Source: Melastoma dodecandrum (lineage: Eukaryota > Streptophyta > Magnoliopsida > Myrtales > Melastomataceae). From it: 64,000 nt of DNA. The notes beneath the pieces are model-generated. The model was not told where the DNA came from and searched no databases. It saw nothing but the letters and a program-made list of their open reading frames with translations. Where the stretch lies: NCBI GenBank assembly GCA_029817715.1, contig JARUPY010000538.1, forward strand, positions 5,952,001 to 6,016,000, in the 5' to 3' direction. The translations under genes were made by a program, and so were the position numbers. Shown here in pieces: positions 13,832 through 27,573 of the stretch; position 1 is the first letter of the stretch; every line of letters begins with the position of its first letter.

Positions 13832-15119
13832 GGTATACTAATCTCTACATAGTCCTAAGAGTCATTGGCTACTTGATCAGAGCTCAAAGAGGACCTCCCA
13901 AAATGAATATAAGAAACAACAAACGTCCAATGACCTTCTCTTATGTTTGTCAAAAAGGACCACTGTTTGGGCATAAAATGATTACATATTATTTACAGAA
14001 TCCGTGAAGTTTAGATACAATAACAATTTTCTTAACAATTTACAGACAATCCTAAGTACAATAAAGATATAAGAAACTGGTTCCATTAAAAGATCTTCAA
14101 CAGGCACCCAAGAAAGCTAGACCTGAAAAGGCACCCATAAATATCAATGGAAATTCTTAAACTCTTTGAAGCAATATTTTTACCAAGACTCCTTTCTGTA
14201 TGAGGTGGGCTAATTTTAGCAGATTCATCCATAGTTTAAGCTAATAGACACGTGAATTTTTATTACTTGAAAATATGGCATGCCCACTCCACTATCAAAC
14301 TAGAGGAAATACAGAGAGAGACAGAGAGACCAACACTAAGCCTAATATGAAGTCCATGACCAATTTAATATGTCATCCCAATTGTTATGAAGATAAGGAC
14401 AAATGTAACAAACTGTATGAAATCCAACATTAACACCACTCTATCATCACAACACCACCATTCTATTCTGTTAGCCATATGTTCAGGCAACAAAATTTTG
14501 GACCATAGGCCTCTGTAGGGTTTAAGAATAAAAGGGGGCCAGAAGCCCAATAGTCAAAAGGATGGAAAGGGTCGTTGGGCTAATTTGGGCCTTCTTAAGG
14601 TTGTTTAAGTGAGGTGGCCAAGGAAACATATTAACCAAAGGCTTATGGGCGAAATGGTCATTCAACGAAGGATGCCAGGGGCGAACGATCGAACGAGGAC
14701 TAATGAGCGAAATAGTCATTCGGTGAAGGACGCTAGGGGTCGCGATCAAGCGAAGGCTGAAGTGCACATGGCATAAGGATCAGGCATGAGGAAAATTCGA
14801 AGACGTAGGATGACTGCGACTGTTAGACATGTAGGTTGTTTTTATTTTCAAGGGATTGGTTAGGGTTAGCTTTCTCAATAGGATTTTTCTTTAGATGTGA
14901 AGAGGCACGCAATTGCCAGACATTGAAGTGCCACCTTATTGTTTGCTTTTCAACACACTTGTAATCTTTTTTCTTAGACTCATCAATGGCATTCATAAGT
15001 TCATTTTCCTCAATCTGAAGTGTTTTATGCGATCTCTGTTTTTTACTTTTTGTATTGCGACCACATTTACAAATCAATACCTAAACTCCGTTATCAAACT
15101 AAATATCATCAACGTATTT
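13832..15119. other. Intergenic, AT-rich, with a short GC-richer duplicated segment
   Basis: No exon recognised. At about 14640-14760 a segment of roughly 60 bp (GCGAAATGGTCATTCAACGA-like) occurs twice in tandem with divergence, possibly an LTR remnant. Confidence 0.5.
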
Positions 15120-15338
15120 TGCTAGTCAATACCATCATTTGATTAAGGTTAGTCTAGATATATTTTCCATTCTTATAATTATATATAAAAGAGAGTTGTA
15201 CATTAGAAAACTTGTACTAAGAATTAAAAAATTGAGCTGCTTCGCTTGCAACTTCTCCGTCTTCATCTTCCTCCCTTATACCTGTTTTTCATCCTTCTTC
15301 TAATCGTGACCCATCATTCTACTTCCATCTTCTACATA
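15120..15338 (+). repeat. Copia 1 5' LTR (approximate)
   Basis: Matches 28805-29024 across about 200 bp, including AAAAGAGAGTTGTA and AAAAAATTGAGCTGCTTCGC. It ends in ACA just before the primer-binding site. Confidence 0.65.
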
Positions 15339-16009
15339 AAATCAGAGCCCAAAGTTTGAAAGTGTGCTTGTATCAACTTGAAGTCAAAGAAAAGTTCAGA
15401 CTAAGACTGAAAAAGCTCCTACCTCACTTAGTCATCCTTTCTCATATCCTCATGTTAGGGCTACTCAAAACCCTTCTATTTTTCCATCTATCTTGTCTGC
15501 TACATCAGCCTGTACTACTACATATTCCAAATCTCAGTTAACTTTCATTAGGAATATTCGCCTCAACTCTAAAGCTAGATGGCAGTACCTATACTCTATG
15601 GAAGGGACATATACGGGCGACCATTATAACATGAATGTATGAGGAATTTATCAATGGAAAAATTATACCTCCAGCTAAGTTTCTAGACATCAACTCGACA
15701 GAAGTTAACCATGAATATAAGTTGTGACAATGAAAAATACGTGAGTTATGTGCTTTATTTTCGCATCTCTATCCCCTAAACCCCTCTTACAATTGGTGAG
15801 CTATATGAGTACAAATAAAGTATGGTAAATACTCTGCAACAGGCATGAATCAGTGTTATTAAAGGCGTGCCCCAGGCATGCGCCTCATATCGGGTGCAAG
15901 GCGCTACAAAAGGCGCCGATTGTAAAAAGCCCTATCCTGAACCGGTATTCCTCATCACAGATTGTTTTTCTCCTGCCTTCTGCACCGAACCCCCTTCTGC
16001 CCGCGACGC

Positions 16010-16190
16010 CCACTTCCTCTCTCGGTCAGCCGCGTCAGCCGCCCGCTCAAGGTCAGCCGCGTGCTCCTCTTCCCCGGTCAACCGCGTCAGCCGCCTGCTC
16101 CTCTCCCTCGGTCAGCCGCCTGCTCCTGTCCCCCAGTCAGCCACCTCTCCCTCGTCTGCTGCCTGTCCCGGTCGTCGTAGCCTCCTGAAT
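16010..16190 (+). repeat. GC-rich minisatellite inside hAT 1
   Basis: Repeats of a CGGTCAGCCGCGTCAGCCGC-like unit with CTCCTCTCCC spacers. It is open in all three frames, which produces spurious Pro/Ser/Arg-rich reading frames. It may be a subterminal regulatory or leader region of the transposon. Confidence 0.7.
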
Positions 16191-16470
16191 CTTGAATGTT
16201 GAATCGGGATTGGAAAGGATTGGTGTTATTGTTTGCCTTTGCCGAACTGGATTTTGTCAAACTGGATTTGTTATCAGGATTGGAAAGGTGTTCTGCCTTT
16301 GTGAACTGGATTTTGTTCTACATTTGCTGAACTGGATTTTGTTCTGCCTTTGCCAAACTGAATTTTGTTCAACCTTTACCGAACTAAATTTTGTTTGAAT
16401 CATGATTGGAAAGGATTTTGTTAAACTGGATTTTAACTTAGCAATGGATTATTCGTTGGTTCTTTTAGGA

Positions 16471-17929
16471 ATGGATTCATCCGCAGCTTCCAAATCAATG
16501 AAAAGAGACATTGGATGGAAGTACAACTTGTTGAAGGATCCACATGATTCGAACGTGGTCACATGTATGTTTTGTGGATACGTGTCCAAAGGTGGCATTC
16601 ATCTCAAATATGATCATTTAGAAATGCAAAATCATGCACTAAATGTCCTGAGGATGTGAGGGATGAATTGCGAAATAAGATAGAGGAAGCAAAACGGACA
16701 CGACTAGATTCAATTGGCAGTACTGGATCTGTTCCATCCCAGATGCCCCATATTGGTGATGATATTGTGATAGAAGAAAGATCATCTTCTATTCCTTCGA
16801 AAAGACATGTTGGATCGAGCGGGGAAGTAAATCAGAGTACAAGTAAGGGGAAGGGGCCAATGGAAATTTTCCTAATGGAGAAGGGGAAGTTTAAACAAAA
16901 GAGTGTGGTGGATGCTTTCGATAAAGAGGTGAGAAATAGGACCGTTCAAAGCATTTGCAGATGGTTATATCAAGAGGGCATTCCTTTTAATGCCGTGCGG
17001 TCTCCGAGCTTCGCTAAGATGATCGAAGATATAGGGAGATATGGCCCTAACTTGAAGCCGCCGAGCTACCATGAAGCGCGGGTTACGTTTCTCGATAAAG
17101 AGATTGAGTACACTAAGGAACTGATGAAAGACCACGTTGAATGTCGGATGCAATATGGCTGTTCAATAATGTCTGATGGGTGGACAGACAAAAGAGGCCG
17201 AACTTTGATCAACTTTTTGGTCAATTCAGCGAAGGGTAGCATGTTCATTGAACATGTTTGTTGACATTGTTGTTTGATGAAACTTATCGAAATGAACAAT
17301 TTGTATTTACATCGGAGCGATGGAATCTCTTTGGTGGTGATACACCTAATCTTCAACGACTTGCTATTCGAATATTGAGTTTGACATGTAGCGCGACTGG
17401 ATGTGAGCGTAATTGGAGTACATTTGAGCAAGTAAGTCATTATTCGTACCGTTAATGTGAAAGAATTCTCATTTATTATTATGAGCTTTTCGAAAATCCT
17501 TATATTATTATACAGATTCATACAAAGAAGAGGAACCGACTTGAGCATCAAAGGTTACTTGACCTTGTCTACGTCAAGTATAACCAGAAGTTGAAAGAGA
17601 GATATAATGCTCATGATGTGATTGATCATCTTTCTTTGGATAGTATTGATTATTGTAATGAATGGCTTGTTGGCGAGATGGAAGAAGATGCGGGTGATGA
17701 CTTAGTTTTCAGCGGAGAAACATTGACATGGGGTGCAGTTAAGAGTGCGTCGGCTGTTAACGAAGTTGTGAGAACGACCAAGGCTTCAACTAGTTTGAGG
17801 TTACTTGATGATGATGATGAAGCCCATGCCGACGTCCATGAGGAGATCGAAGGGAATTTGGATGAAAATAATGATTATGAAGATTGCACTTATGTTGACG
17901 AGACTCACGAGGATGATTTAGATTATTAG
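16471..17929 (+). pseudogene. hAT 1 transposase remnant (BED finger, partial DUF659, hATC dimerisation)
   Basis: The N-terminal part starts MDSSAASKSMKRD and carries a BED-like zinc finger (CMFCGYVSKGGIHLKYDHL). A frameshift near 16656 leads to a 200-residue frame with a DUF659 segment (YGCSIMSDGWTDKRGR). After about 17255 the central catalytic region is missing. The next recognisable part is the dimerisation motif TCSATGCERNWSTFEQ (about 17385-17430), then an intron and a C-terminal acidic tail (17535-17929). It is homologous to, but clearly diverged from, the transposases at 52-60 kb. Confidence 0.85.
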
Positions 17930-19154
17930 TTAGTTTTATTTTGATGTCATTTTATTATGGATCTTTTAATGGATTTCTTTATGTCATTTTGTTGAGAATT
18001 TGTTAGACTCTTTTAAACTTGGATTTGGACATTTTTCTACATATCCGCCTTTGTCGCAAAGGCGCGCCTCGAGCACTACGCCTTGCGCCTCGGGCGATAG
18101 GGAGTATTTGCGCCTTGGGTGCGCCTTAGCGCCTTGACAACACTGGTATGAATCAAGCTCAACATCTAAAGTATATAAATTTAAGAATGGATAGGCAACA
18201 ATTGACGAGAAATAAGAAGAGTATGCAACAATACCTTAATGTGTTGAAACATCTTGCTGATCAATTAGTGACAGTTGGTGAACTTATGAAGTATAGAAAT
18301 TATATATGGTGCAAGACGAGGGATTACCTACCAAATATGTCTCTATAATTAATGCAATCATAATAAAACCTACATAACTATTTATTGGTGAAGTACAAAA
18401 CCTGCATTTAAACTTGATATGAGATTGGAGAGAAGACATATTTTACCTGAGATCCAACATTCGACTCTTCACTCAATGTCATCAATTCAACAACTTACTC
18501 TTTAATCTGGTGTAGGTGCACTTTCAGTTATGCCTCATCTCAATGTCATACAAACCAAAGATCTCCACATCACCAAAATTCCCGAACTAGTTAAACCTAT
18601 CAAACATCATCACCAACACACCAAAGATGGCTCTTAGGTAGGCAACCAACCAAACCAGCATCTTATAATTCTCTGCTGGACCTACTTTTTATAATCTTCA
18701 ACGCTAGGAGGTGGGGTGACAAAACTACATTTATACCTAAACTTAAGTGTCAACTGTGTTTTATGACTAGTCATAACGCTTTGTATTACTATCAACGATA
18801 GATTATCTGTTACCAACCTCAAACACATTACACCAATGTACAACAGGACCCATAAAACCAATATTTCATCCAATCAATTCAGACATACACTCATCCTATT
18901 ATACCAAACCACTACATGTGCTACACTTATCCTACTCAGAACCATCATTCACCTAACCAACCACATCCTACTCAGAATCGTCATTAACCTAACTAGCCTT
19001 TCAACACCATACCTACAAACTAGGAGAAATCGTTCAAAAGAAATCGTATTCTTGATTCAGAAGCCACACATCATGTGACCTCAGTTATTGAGGATCCCCA
19101 ATTTATAAGACCTTACCTTGGTGAGTTCACTGTCATGGTTGGTAATGATGTTCT

Positions 19155-19292
19155 TGTAAAAAAGTATGGGTGTATAATTGATAAGTATAAGGTATATATG
19201 TAGAGTCTAACTCCTAATATACATTCTAACCGATGTGGGACAACTCACAAAATTGAATATAAACTGAAATTATGTCTAAATACATTATGACA
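19155..19292 (-). repeat. Copia 2 3' LTR
   Basis: It lies between the target site GTTCT (19150-19154) and the polypurine tract (GAGGGAGG on the minus strand). It is similar to 27414-27573. Confidence 0.75.
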
Positions 19293-21529
19293 CCTCCCTC
19301 AAGCTGGAGCATATACATCATATATGCTAAGCTTGTTACGTAACGCATTGAACACCCTTAACATCAACCCCTTGGTGAAGATATCTACTAATTATTGTCC
19401 CAATCAAATGAACGGAGTCTCAATAGTTCCATTTATCACCGTATTCCGAACAAAATTACCTCCTCATGCTTGGTCCTATCATGAAATACTGAATTTTTGA
19501 CAATATGAATGGTATCCTGATCACACCACATTTGTTGCATATGAATAGACACATAAACGCCAAGTTCACCCAGAAGATTTCTGACCCATAATAACTCACA
19601 TTTTGCATGAGCCATTGTACGATACTCCGCTTCTACACTTAATCTGGACACCACATTCTTAGTGCTCTAATTTACCTATTACCACAACAAATATGCAATA
19701 ATCAGACGTTGAATGGTGATCCTTCTTATCTCCTACATACCCTAGATTTGAATATCCTTCAACCTTCAAATGACCATGGACTTTGTAAAGCAAAACTTTT
19801 CCTGGTGAGTATGCATATCAGCCTTCCAATGGATCTTCCGAGGCTTTTGCATAAATTGACTAACTACACTTGCAACAAAGGTGATTTTCGTACGTGTGAT
19901 TGTCAAGCATATGAGTTTACCAACTAACCTTCGATATTTGCCTAAATTATCAAGCCATTTTGAATAATCATCCTAAAACTCCGAGTTAGGTTCAATTGGG
20001 GTGAGCTGTGGTTTGCAATCAATGAGACATATCTCTTTTAGCAAATCAAATGAATATTTCTTTTAAGACAATATAACACCATTATTGCTATGCAATAATT
20101 TCACACTAAGAAAATATTTTGGTTTTCCCAAATTTTTATTTACAAACTGAGTTTGAAAAAAACCTCATGTTTGAAAAATATGAGTATTGCCACTTCCTCT
20201 TAATAGAATATCATTTACATAAACCACCAAAACACCTAGGAGGTTGCTCTATATACACATCCTTCAAAACATCTCCATAAGAAAAAAGCATTCTTAACAT
20301 CTAATTACAACCTAGACCATTTCAAGTTGATAGCAACAAAGAATCGAATGTGTATGGAGTTAAAGCGGGCAATTAGAGAGAATGTCTTCATATAATCAAT
20401 GCCATAGGTTTGATAATAGCCTTTAGCAACAAGTCGAGCTCTGTGACGATCAACGATACCATCATGCTTATATTTCATTGTAAACACCCGCCGACATCCA
20501 ATGATGTCAACCCTTGAAGGGATGAACCATGTTCCACACGGAACCAGAGCACTCAACTCTTCATCCTAGTAGTTTCTAAGCAAGATAGTAGTTCCTTAAA
20601 ATAAAGATAGTAGATAAAAACAAGGCAAATGATCTCGAGAAGGTGGAATGACGTTTGTCGAGACAAATTTAGAAATGAGATGTTGAGTAGAATGTTTACT
20701 TTTTTGTGGAGCAACAGGGAGATCAAGGTCAGAAAGTGGAACTGGCATTGATGTTCTTGAAGGATTAACCAAAACGGGAGGATGCTAGTGAACGACTAGT
20801 ATAAACTCACAATGGTGGGGACACTGGTGTCAAAGGCATAGAAAGAACATATAATGAAGGAACTAGTGGAAGAGAGCATGGTATTGGGAGAGGTATAAGA
20901 GGAATAAGATCCAATTTTGGAAAATTAAAATATATTTGAGATTAAAAAGCATAAACAAAATATCGACTCAAAGATAGATATAAACATTTATATCATTTTC
21001 TAGTGTGAGAGTATCCTACGAAAACACATTTTACCACTCGAGGAGCCAATTTATCTGGTCTTAAGTGATAATTATGAACGAAATAGATACATCTAAAAAC
21101 TCATGGTAAAACTGAAAATAATGATTTTGAAGGGAGAAGACATTAAAAAGGAATACGACCATGTAAAGCAGAAGAAGGCATGTGGTTGATAAGATGATAA
21201 GTAGTGACAATTGCATTAGCCCAAAAGTGACAGGGGACATGCATTTGAACAAAAATAGTGCTTGCGTCATCTAACAAATGACGATGTTTGCGTTCAATAA
21301 CTCTGTTTTGTTAGAAATATATGAATATGTAGTTTGATGAAAAATATCGTGGGCAAAACAAAATGAAGAAATATAATTTTGCACTATATTCTAGTGCATT
21401 GTCAATACACAACACTTTAATAATGGAAACTTCAAATTGAGTATCTTTAGAAAAAATATATAGATAGACTCATTAAAAAGGTTCGAAAATCAGGGTTACA
21501 TGTCAAAAGAACATGAGACTTAGGTCAAA

Positions 21530-24500
21530 GTTGGTTGCACCTTTGTGCTTATTGTGGCATAAGAGTGCTTGAAGTTTTGATACCCTTTCTAGAATTTATG
21601 TTTGTGCCTCTTTGTTTCTCATCTTTTTACCAAAAACTTAGTGGTTCCCTTGCAACCAAAGCTGCCATATGATTGACGTGAAAAAGATATTCCATTATTC
21701 CTTTGTGCTTACATAATCTGGCTTCATTCGTGTTTAGGTTACCATTGAGCTATTGTTGCACGGGTTTAGCGGAGTAGGATGCTAAAGATCCTAGGGGACT
21801 ATGTGATAGACGACTTGAGATAATGGGCAATCCCTTAAGGTATGTAATGTAGATTATTGTTCCCACTCGCATATTGGAAAAAACATATGTGAAGTTAGAC
21901 TTATAGTATATAGCAGGTCCCTTGTGGGTTATCTTCTCCACCAACAGAGCTAAAGGAAGGTTTTCCAGTGGTTAAGAGTTGGCATTAACTGTACAAACCG
22001 AAGTACCTACGGATAGTAGTTTACACCGCCATCCTGCTAGTTTATTCCTCACCCTCTCAAGACTGAACTATACAAACCACCATTAACTGCCCAAACCGAA
22101 GTGGGAAACCCAAGTAGTTTCCTAGATTGCTAGTGATCTGGAAACTATCTTTTTAGAAATTTTCTTTGCCATTCTCTTGCCGACATTTGCCGAGAAGAGG
22201 ATTTAGCTCTTCTCTGTATTCACTTGTTGCCGATTACAAATTTTCTCTTTTAATGAATATAACATTCCTCATCGAAGCTTCCCAAAATAAAAATTAGTCA
22301 TATGAGAAAAAGAGATGCGAGAAGAAGGGGTCTTCTCGACTTGCCAGAGCTTTCCTCTAATTGCGTAATATGCATTCATACTGAATGATGAACCCTAGGA
22401 ATTCTAGGCATAATATGAATAGGTAGAGAGATATGAGGCCTCTTTGCCGATGCCTCTTGATAGGTAAAAGGTTTGAAGTGCCGCCATTGAAAAGAATATT
22501 ATAGGTTGCGTTTTATATGTAGCTTAAGATCATCATTCCTTGTGGAAAGTTGAAGATGTGCAAAATTCCATCTATGAATCTTTATTCTAGTTAGTCAAAT
22601 GCCTTGTTCTTGTCTACTTGGATGGCAGAACAACCTTTATCCCCTTTTTGGTATTGATTATGTGTAAGATTTCATGAGCTTTGATGTAGTTATCGCTAGC
22701 TCTCCTTCCAAGGAGGAAACTGCTCGAATATGGGCATATAAAGTCATTCGTGATCAGTTTTAGCCTGCAGACTTGTATTTTAGAGAAGACTTCATAACTC
22801 GTATTGCATAAGGATACCGATCTAAGTAGGTTGATCATTTCTAGGCTCTTGGTTTTTGGTATTAATACTATAGATGTGCCTCCATGCTCCTTGGATAGCT
22901 GTCTTATGCTGAAAATTCCTCTTGCCAATGTAATTATTGAGCCTTTCATTATTCTCCAAAACTTTTGGAAGAAAATTGGTTGAGGTCGTCCAGCCCTAAA
23001 GCTTTGGTTGGGTTTAGGGAGAAAAGAGATGCCTTCAATTTTGTCTCATCACATTATCGTTCTAGTGAGTAGTGTACTGAGGGGGTTTACTGGTGGCATG
23101 TCGGGGAGGGGCTTCTAGAGCAAGTAGTGGGGGGTCATCTATGTGTGGTGATGTGTATCTACTTCGGAAGGGTAATCTAATGTTGTTTTCAAGTTCCCTC
23201 GACTCCTCTGTCCATGTGTTATCTATTTTGAGACTAAGAATTTTGTTTGATCTTCACCTTGTGATGGTAGTTGCATGAAAGTATTTGGTGTTCCTTTCTC
23301 CTTCTAGGATCCACTTTACTCTGGATTTCATAAACCATAGTTGCTCTTCTTGTATTAGGATGATGTTGTATTCTAAAATCAACTCTTTCTCTAGGTTCCT
23401 TAAGAAGATTGACTCCTTGCTCTCTAGATCTCGATACCCTCTAATCTAGGTTGCAACCTTCTCTTCTTGTGCCAAATATTCCTAGAAGTTTCTTTGTTTC
23501 ATATTATTACATGCTCTTGGGAAAACCTTTGTGGCTTGGCCGTATAAGTTGTCCTCGTCAGTCCATATTGTCGTCGCAATATTTGGCATATCTGTGTGTG
23601 TTACTTAGTTTGTTTGTAGCCTAAAAGATCTTAGTATACATGAGCATTTTCTGAAGTTGTAATAACAATGGTCTGTGGTCTGAATGGCTTCTAGGCAGGT
23701 GTCTAACTTGAGCTTCATGGTGTAGATTCAACCATTCAATGTTGTCCACAACTCTGTCTAGCCTTTGTGAAATACGACCTTATATTTTCTTGTTGCACCA
23801 GGTGATGCGAGGGCTCGTGTAGCCTAAGTCCATCATTGAACAATATTCAAGATAATCTAGTAAGCTTCCTGTTTGGGCAACTGATACTCTAATCCCTCCT
23901 ATCTTTTAAGTTGCGTCTAAGATATTGTTAAAGTCATCCACCATCAACCATGGATGGCTAATGATATTTGCTATGGCTTAACAATTGTACCAAACTAGAT
24001 CTATTTTCCTACTCTTAAGACTATCATAAATAACTGAAATCAACCAAGGGGGCGAGGATGGTAGTATGACCTCAACATGGATCTCTTTCTAGCGTTGACT
24101 AATTCCTCCAAGCCTAGAAGTGTCGGGTCCTAAAGGATCCCTAGGCCAACCCTCAAACTGTGGAGTTTGAGCAGAGGAAACCCCAATACCTTAGATTTCG
24201 TACTATTGATGTCGCATTGTCTCCAATAATTCTTGTTTCCATTATGACCGACAAGATAAGCTTATATTGGTGATAAAGGTCCCAGAAGTGCCTCATGAAG
24301 CTTGGGTTAGAAGCGCTCCTAAATTCCCAATTAGGATCTTCATGGGTGGAGAGAACTGGAGAAAGATACTTGTTAGTATTTCAGCTTCCATGGCAACCGC
24401 ATTAAGGAATTTTTCGATCTACCTGTATGAATCTATTGATGTCAATTTTACGAGTTCTGGGGACATAACACTCTCCTTGGAGAGCTGAATATCCTCATGC

Positions 24501-26165
24501 AAAAATTTATAATATGTGGGATTAACTCCACTATTAAGGGGGCCTTTATTGTGCAGACCAACAACGGGGAGACGTACAAGTAGGTGGTGTTTGAGTTTTC
24601 TTTTATAATGGAATCTATAGAGTTTGAGGAAAATGACTCCCTTCTCCTTGCAACAACTATGGTGGGTGTAGGAATCTCCTTATTTATTGTGGTGGTAATG
24701 CATAAGTGCCGTTGATGGGAAAGTGGCAGAAATGGGTGTTATGAGGATTTCCTGTTGCTTGACTGTTGTGACTTACAGTTGGAAATGTATCTGCCTTTTA
24801 GATGTTAGAGCTCAAGATAATTTTCTTCCCTCTATCATGCTTCGGGTCTATGCTGCTTGACTCGGTTGTTGGATTGGCAGGTGATAATCCATTGCCTGCA
24901 TCTTCAGCTAGTTTCCCTTATCGGTTCCTTTTTTGGCTCACAACTACAAGGATAACTTTTCCTTCCTTTATCTTCTTAGGTTTCTTTTCCATATTTCTCT
25001 TGCTAAATTCTCCCCTCTGATGCTTCTTAGGACACATATCTTTGTTTGACTTTGGCATATGAGCTCGCCTTGTGATTTAGAATAATTTCCCTTTTTTGAT
25101 CATGCGCTTTTTTAAATTTGAATAATTTTCCCTTTTCGGGCCGAACTCCCTGCCACTCGTCAAAGCTAGACCTTACTGTCGGAGTTTCTGGCTGGCGCTT
25201 CTCATTGGTTGGCGAAGCATGGTTGCAATGGTGGAAACCGATGGCAATCATGTTGCAAATATTGCAGATGAATTATTGGCCTTCTACATTAGATGCATGT
25301 GGATGGCTCCTGTTTGCACATCCAACTTCAAGTCTATTGGTAGGGGGCTCGTCCAAGATGCAGATACGACTAGGCTGATCATGTCCAGGTAGCTAGTTTT
25401 ATATTTTATCTTGACTAGTTTCCTATTGTTCCCCTTATTTTCCATATACTTTCTCTATTGTAGAATTCGATTGGGAAATGAGGAAGTCCGATTCATGCTA
25501 GGGTAGATCCTAGTGTTGCTATTTGCGGATTGAACGTTGGTTCCCATTTCTTTACGGTTAAGAGGATCCCATTGAAAAACAACGGCCTTACATCAAGTAT
25601 GAAGTCCATATATTTTGTCGTTGAATAGTCCCACTAGTAGGAAACTCGAACCTAGTGGATGAGTGGTGAAGGCAAGACGTTTCCTCCATATTCTCATTAA
25701 CTTCTATGTGAGGGTCTTTGGGTTGATGATTGAGCCCAATGGTTTGATTATGTCCGTTGTCCTCCATTTAGCATAATGTGGGGGGGAGCTCCTCTTTCGA
25801 GAACACTAATGTGGCAATACCTTTGTTCTGGAGAGGGATCATTTCCTCTTGTGATGTCTAACTGGGGCGAGTAATGGTTAGTTGTCCCTCTCGATTTGCG
25901 TCTTTGGAGGAATCGAGTTCTAGTAGAGCCTTCTTGTAAGAGTTGGTGTCGGTAATGGGGTTTTTGTGGCTATTGGGGGCAAATGAAGGGTGATCATTGG
26001 AGCTCTTTGGTTCGGGGTTTATGTATGGTTATGCTTGCTGACAGTAGGGAGTTTGGGTGGTGGGGTGAGTTTGACTTGAGCATTTTTGGTTATGGGGATT
26101 TTAGAGAGGGAAACTCTAATGAGAAAATTCATCCTATTTCAAAGGAAAAATTGAGTTTTATTTCA
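21530..26165 (-). mobile_element. L1-type LINE inserted into the Copia 2 integrase
   Basis: Minus-strand parts in order: ORF1 with a zinc-knuckle-like segment (about 25000-25380), endonuclease (about 23450-24000; DDFNNIL then RLDRVVDN and SDHRPLLL), and reverse transcriptase (22614-22990; TSIVLIPKTKSLEMI, SSFLLGRRASDNYI) with a downstream part (about 22080, LGNYLGFPTS). Stops and frameshifts are frequent. Both edges are inferred from where Copia 2 integrase coding stops and resumes (about 21485 and 26165), so they are uncertain by tens to hundreds of bases. Confidence 0.75.
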
Positions 26166-27413
26166 TTATAAAATTGATGTAATACATCGTGCACTTGACT
26201 CTTATCATGCAAAAGATGAACCCATGTGACACGAGTAATGGTATCTCTAGACAGATTTATGTCTATATAGACCCCAAATGTCAAAATGTACTAACTCAAA
26301 AGGAACACTGATATTGGACATAAAACGAGACAAAAAGGAAGCTCTATGGTGCTTTCATAACTGACAAAGCTCATACGAAAATTTAGAAAGGGGAACAAAC
26401 TCTCCTAAAACTTGAGAAATGTTATGAAATGATGGATGACCTAAATATTTAATGCCATAAAATATAAGATAACGCATGCGTAAGAACCAAAACAATATTA
26501 TATACCATCGGGTTTAAGATCCAAACCAATCATCTTCCCACTCTTGAGATCCTACAAAACACAGTGAGAAGGGTAAAACTGTAGATGAGCTATGGGAAGT
26601 ATGTTGTAGCTAAGGTTGAAATACTCGAGAATATGTTGTAGCTAAGGCTGAAATCGTATCTCTGCCCAACATTGAACTACAAATTTTTGTCACTATTTAG
26701 ATACAAATAGTCCTTCGCAATGCTGACACAATATTTGGGCATTGAGAATAATTGGCTGGTTAAGATCAAGTTCATCAAGTAAGCTACGAAGTGAAGCAAC
26801 TTTGTGAGAGATTGATCATTTTGGTGTAGAGAAAATAACTGCTCATACAGCTCATAGACTCGAGAAATATTTTTCTAATGTCCATACATCTTCAGTTTTG
26901 CTTGGTGGATGTCAATAATACTACAGTTAGAGATATGGTCTCATCCATATTGTTAAGCATCCACATCATGACACAATAATAATCAACAATCCAATCTTCA
27001 TATGATATATCATTGGTTGCCGATTGTAGATCCATAATTTGTCGCAGTTTTCTCTGGACAATAATAAAGAGATGGAATGATTGAGCCCACACCAAATAAT
27101 TGTTGCCAACTAACTTGACAATAATAGAATTCATATTTTACATCATAGAACCCGAAGATAGACACACATGTGTCTTGTATCAACCATAGATGATCCCTAC
27201 ATATTGACGAGGGCAGCAACAAGAACATGGGCAAAGTAGACAAGGACAATGATCGGGGCAGCAACAGGAATATGGGCAACATCGACAATGACAAGAGCAA
27301 AAGAGGAGGCAACACCGACAGCCGAGGGAAGAGCAGTTGAAGGAAAAGATCTAACATAAGGGGGAAGAACAACAACAAGAAAAGATCTAAAGAAACCTAC
27401 GACTCTCATGCCA

Positions 27414-27573
27414 TGTAAAAGAGTATATGAAAAATATATTGTGCTTATGTAAAACATTGATAAATACAAGGTACATATATAGTAGAGCCAAACTCCTAAC
27501 TTGCTTTCTAATCGATGTCTGACAACTCACAGAATGAATCTAAATTGAAATTACATTTAAATATATTCTAACG
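27414..27573 (-). repeat. Copia 2 5' LTR
   Basis: Pairs with 19155-19292. It is followed at 27574-27578 by GATCT, the near-match of the left target site, and then by the continuing Copia 1 protease frame. Confidence 0.75.

Larger units (their letters stand above)
15851..18145 (+). mobile_element. hAT transposon 1 (2295 bp), internally deleted
   Basis: Terminal inverted repeats are CAGTGTTATTAAAGGCG at the left and CAGTGTTGTCAAGGCG on the opposite strand at the right. The 8-bp target duplication is GCATGAAT (15843-15850) / GTATGAAT (18146-18153), one mismatch. GC-rich subterminal regions repeat GGCGC/GCGCC motifs. It sits inside Copia 1 upstream of gag. The cargo is a decayed transposase gene, so it is non-autonomous. 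Confidence 0.9.
19155..27573 (-). mobile_element. Copia-type LTR retrotransposon 2, nested in Copia 1, itself split by a LINE
   Basis: LTRs at 19155-19292 and 27414-27573 are short and similar (shared CTAACC/TCGATGT and CAACTCACA). The primer site next to the right LTR reads TGGCATGAGAGTC, a decayed tRNA-Met site; a purine tract abuts the left LTR. The target duplication GTTCT/GATCT interrupts the protease region of Copia 1. Minus-strand remnants: gag (26892-27134), pre-integrase and integrase start (about 26165-26350), integrase core (about 21060-21480, VIERKHRHLLD), reverse transcriptase (20305-20556, RARLVAKGY) and RNase H (19436-19654, SVEAEYRTMAHAKCELLWV). Many stops; not functional. Confidence 0.85.

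Noticed and set aside
15853..16202. Three overlapping 70-110-residue frames in hAT 1
   Set aside because: Artefacts of a GC-rich minisatellite open in all frames.
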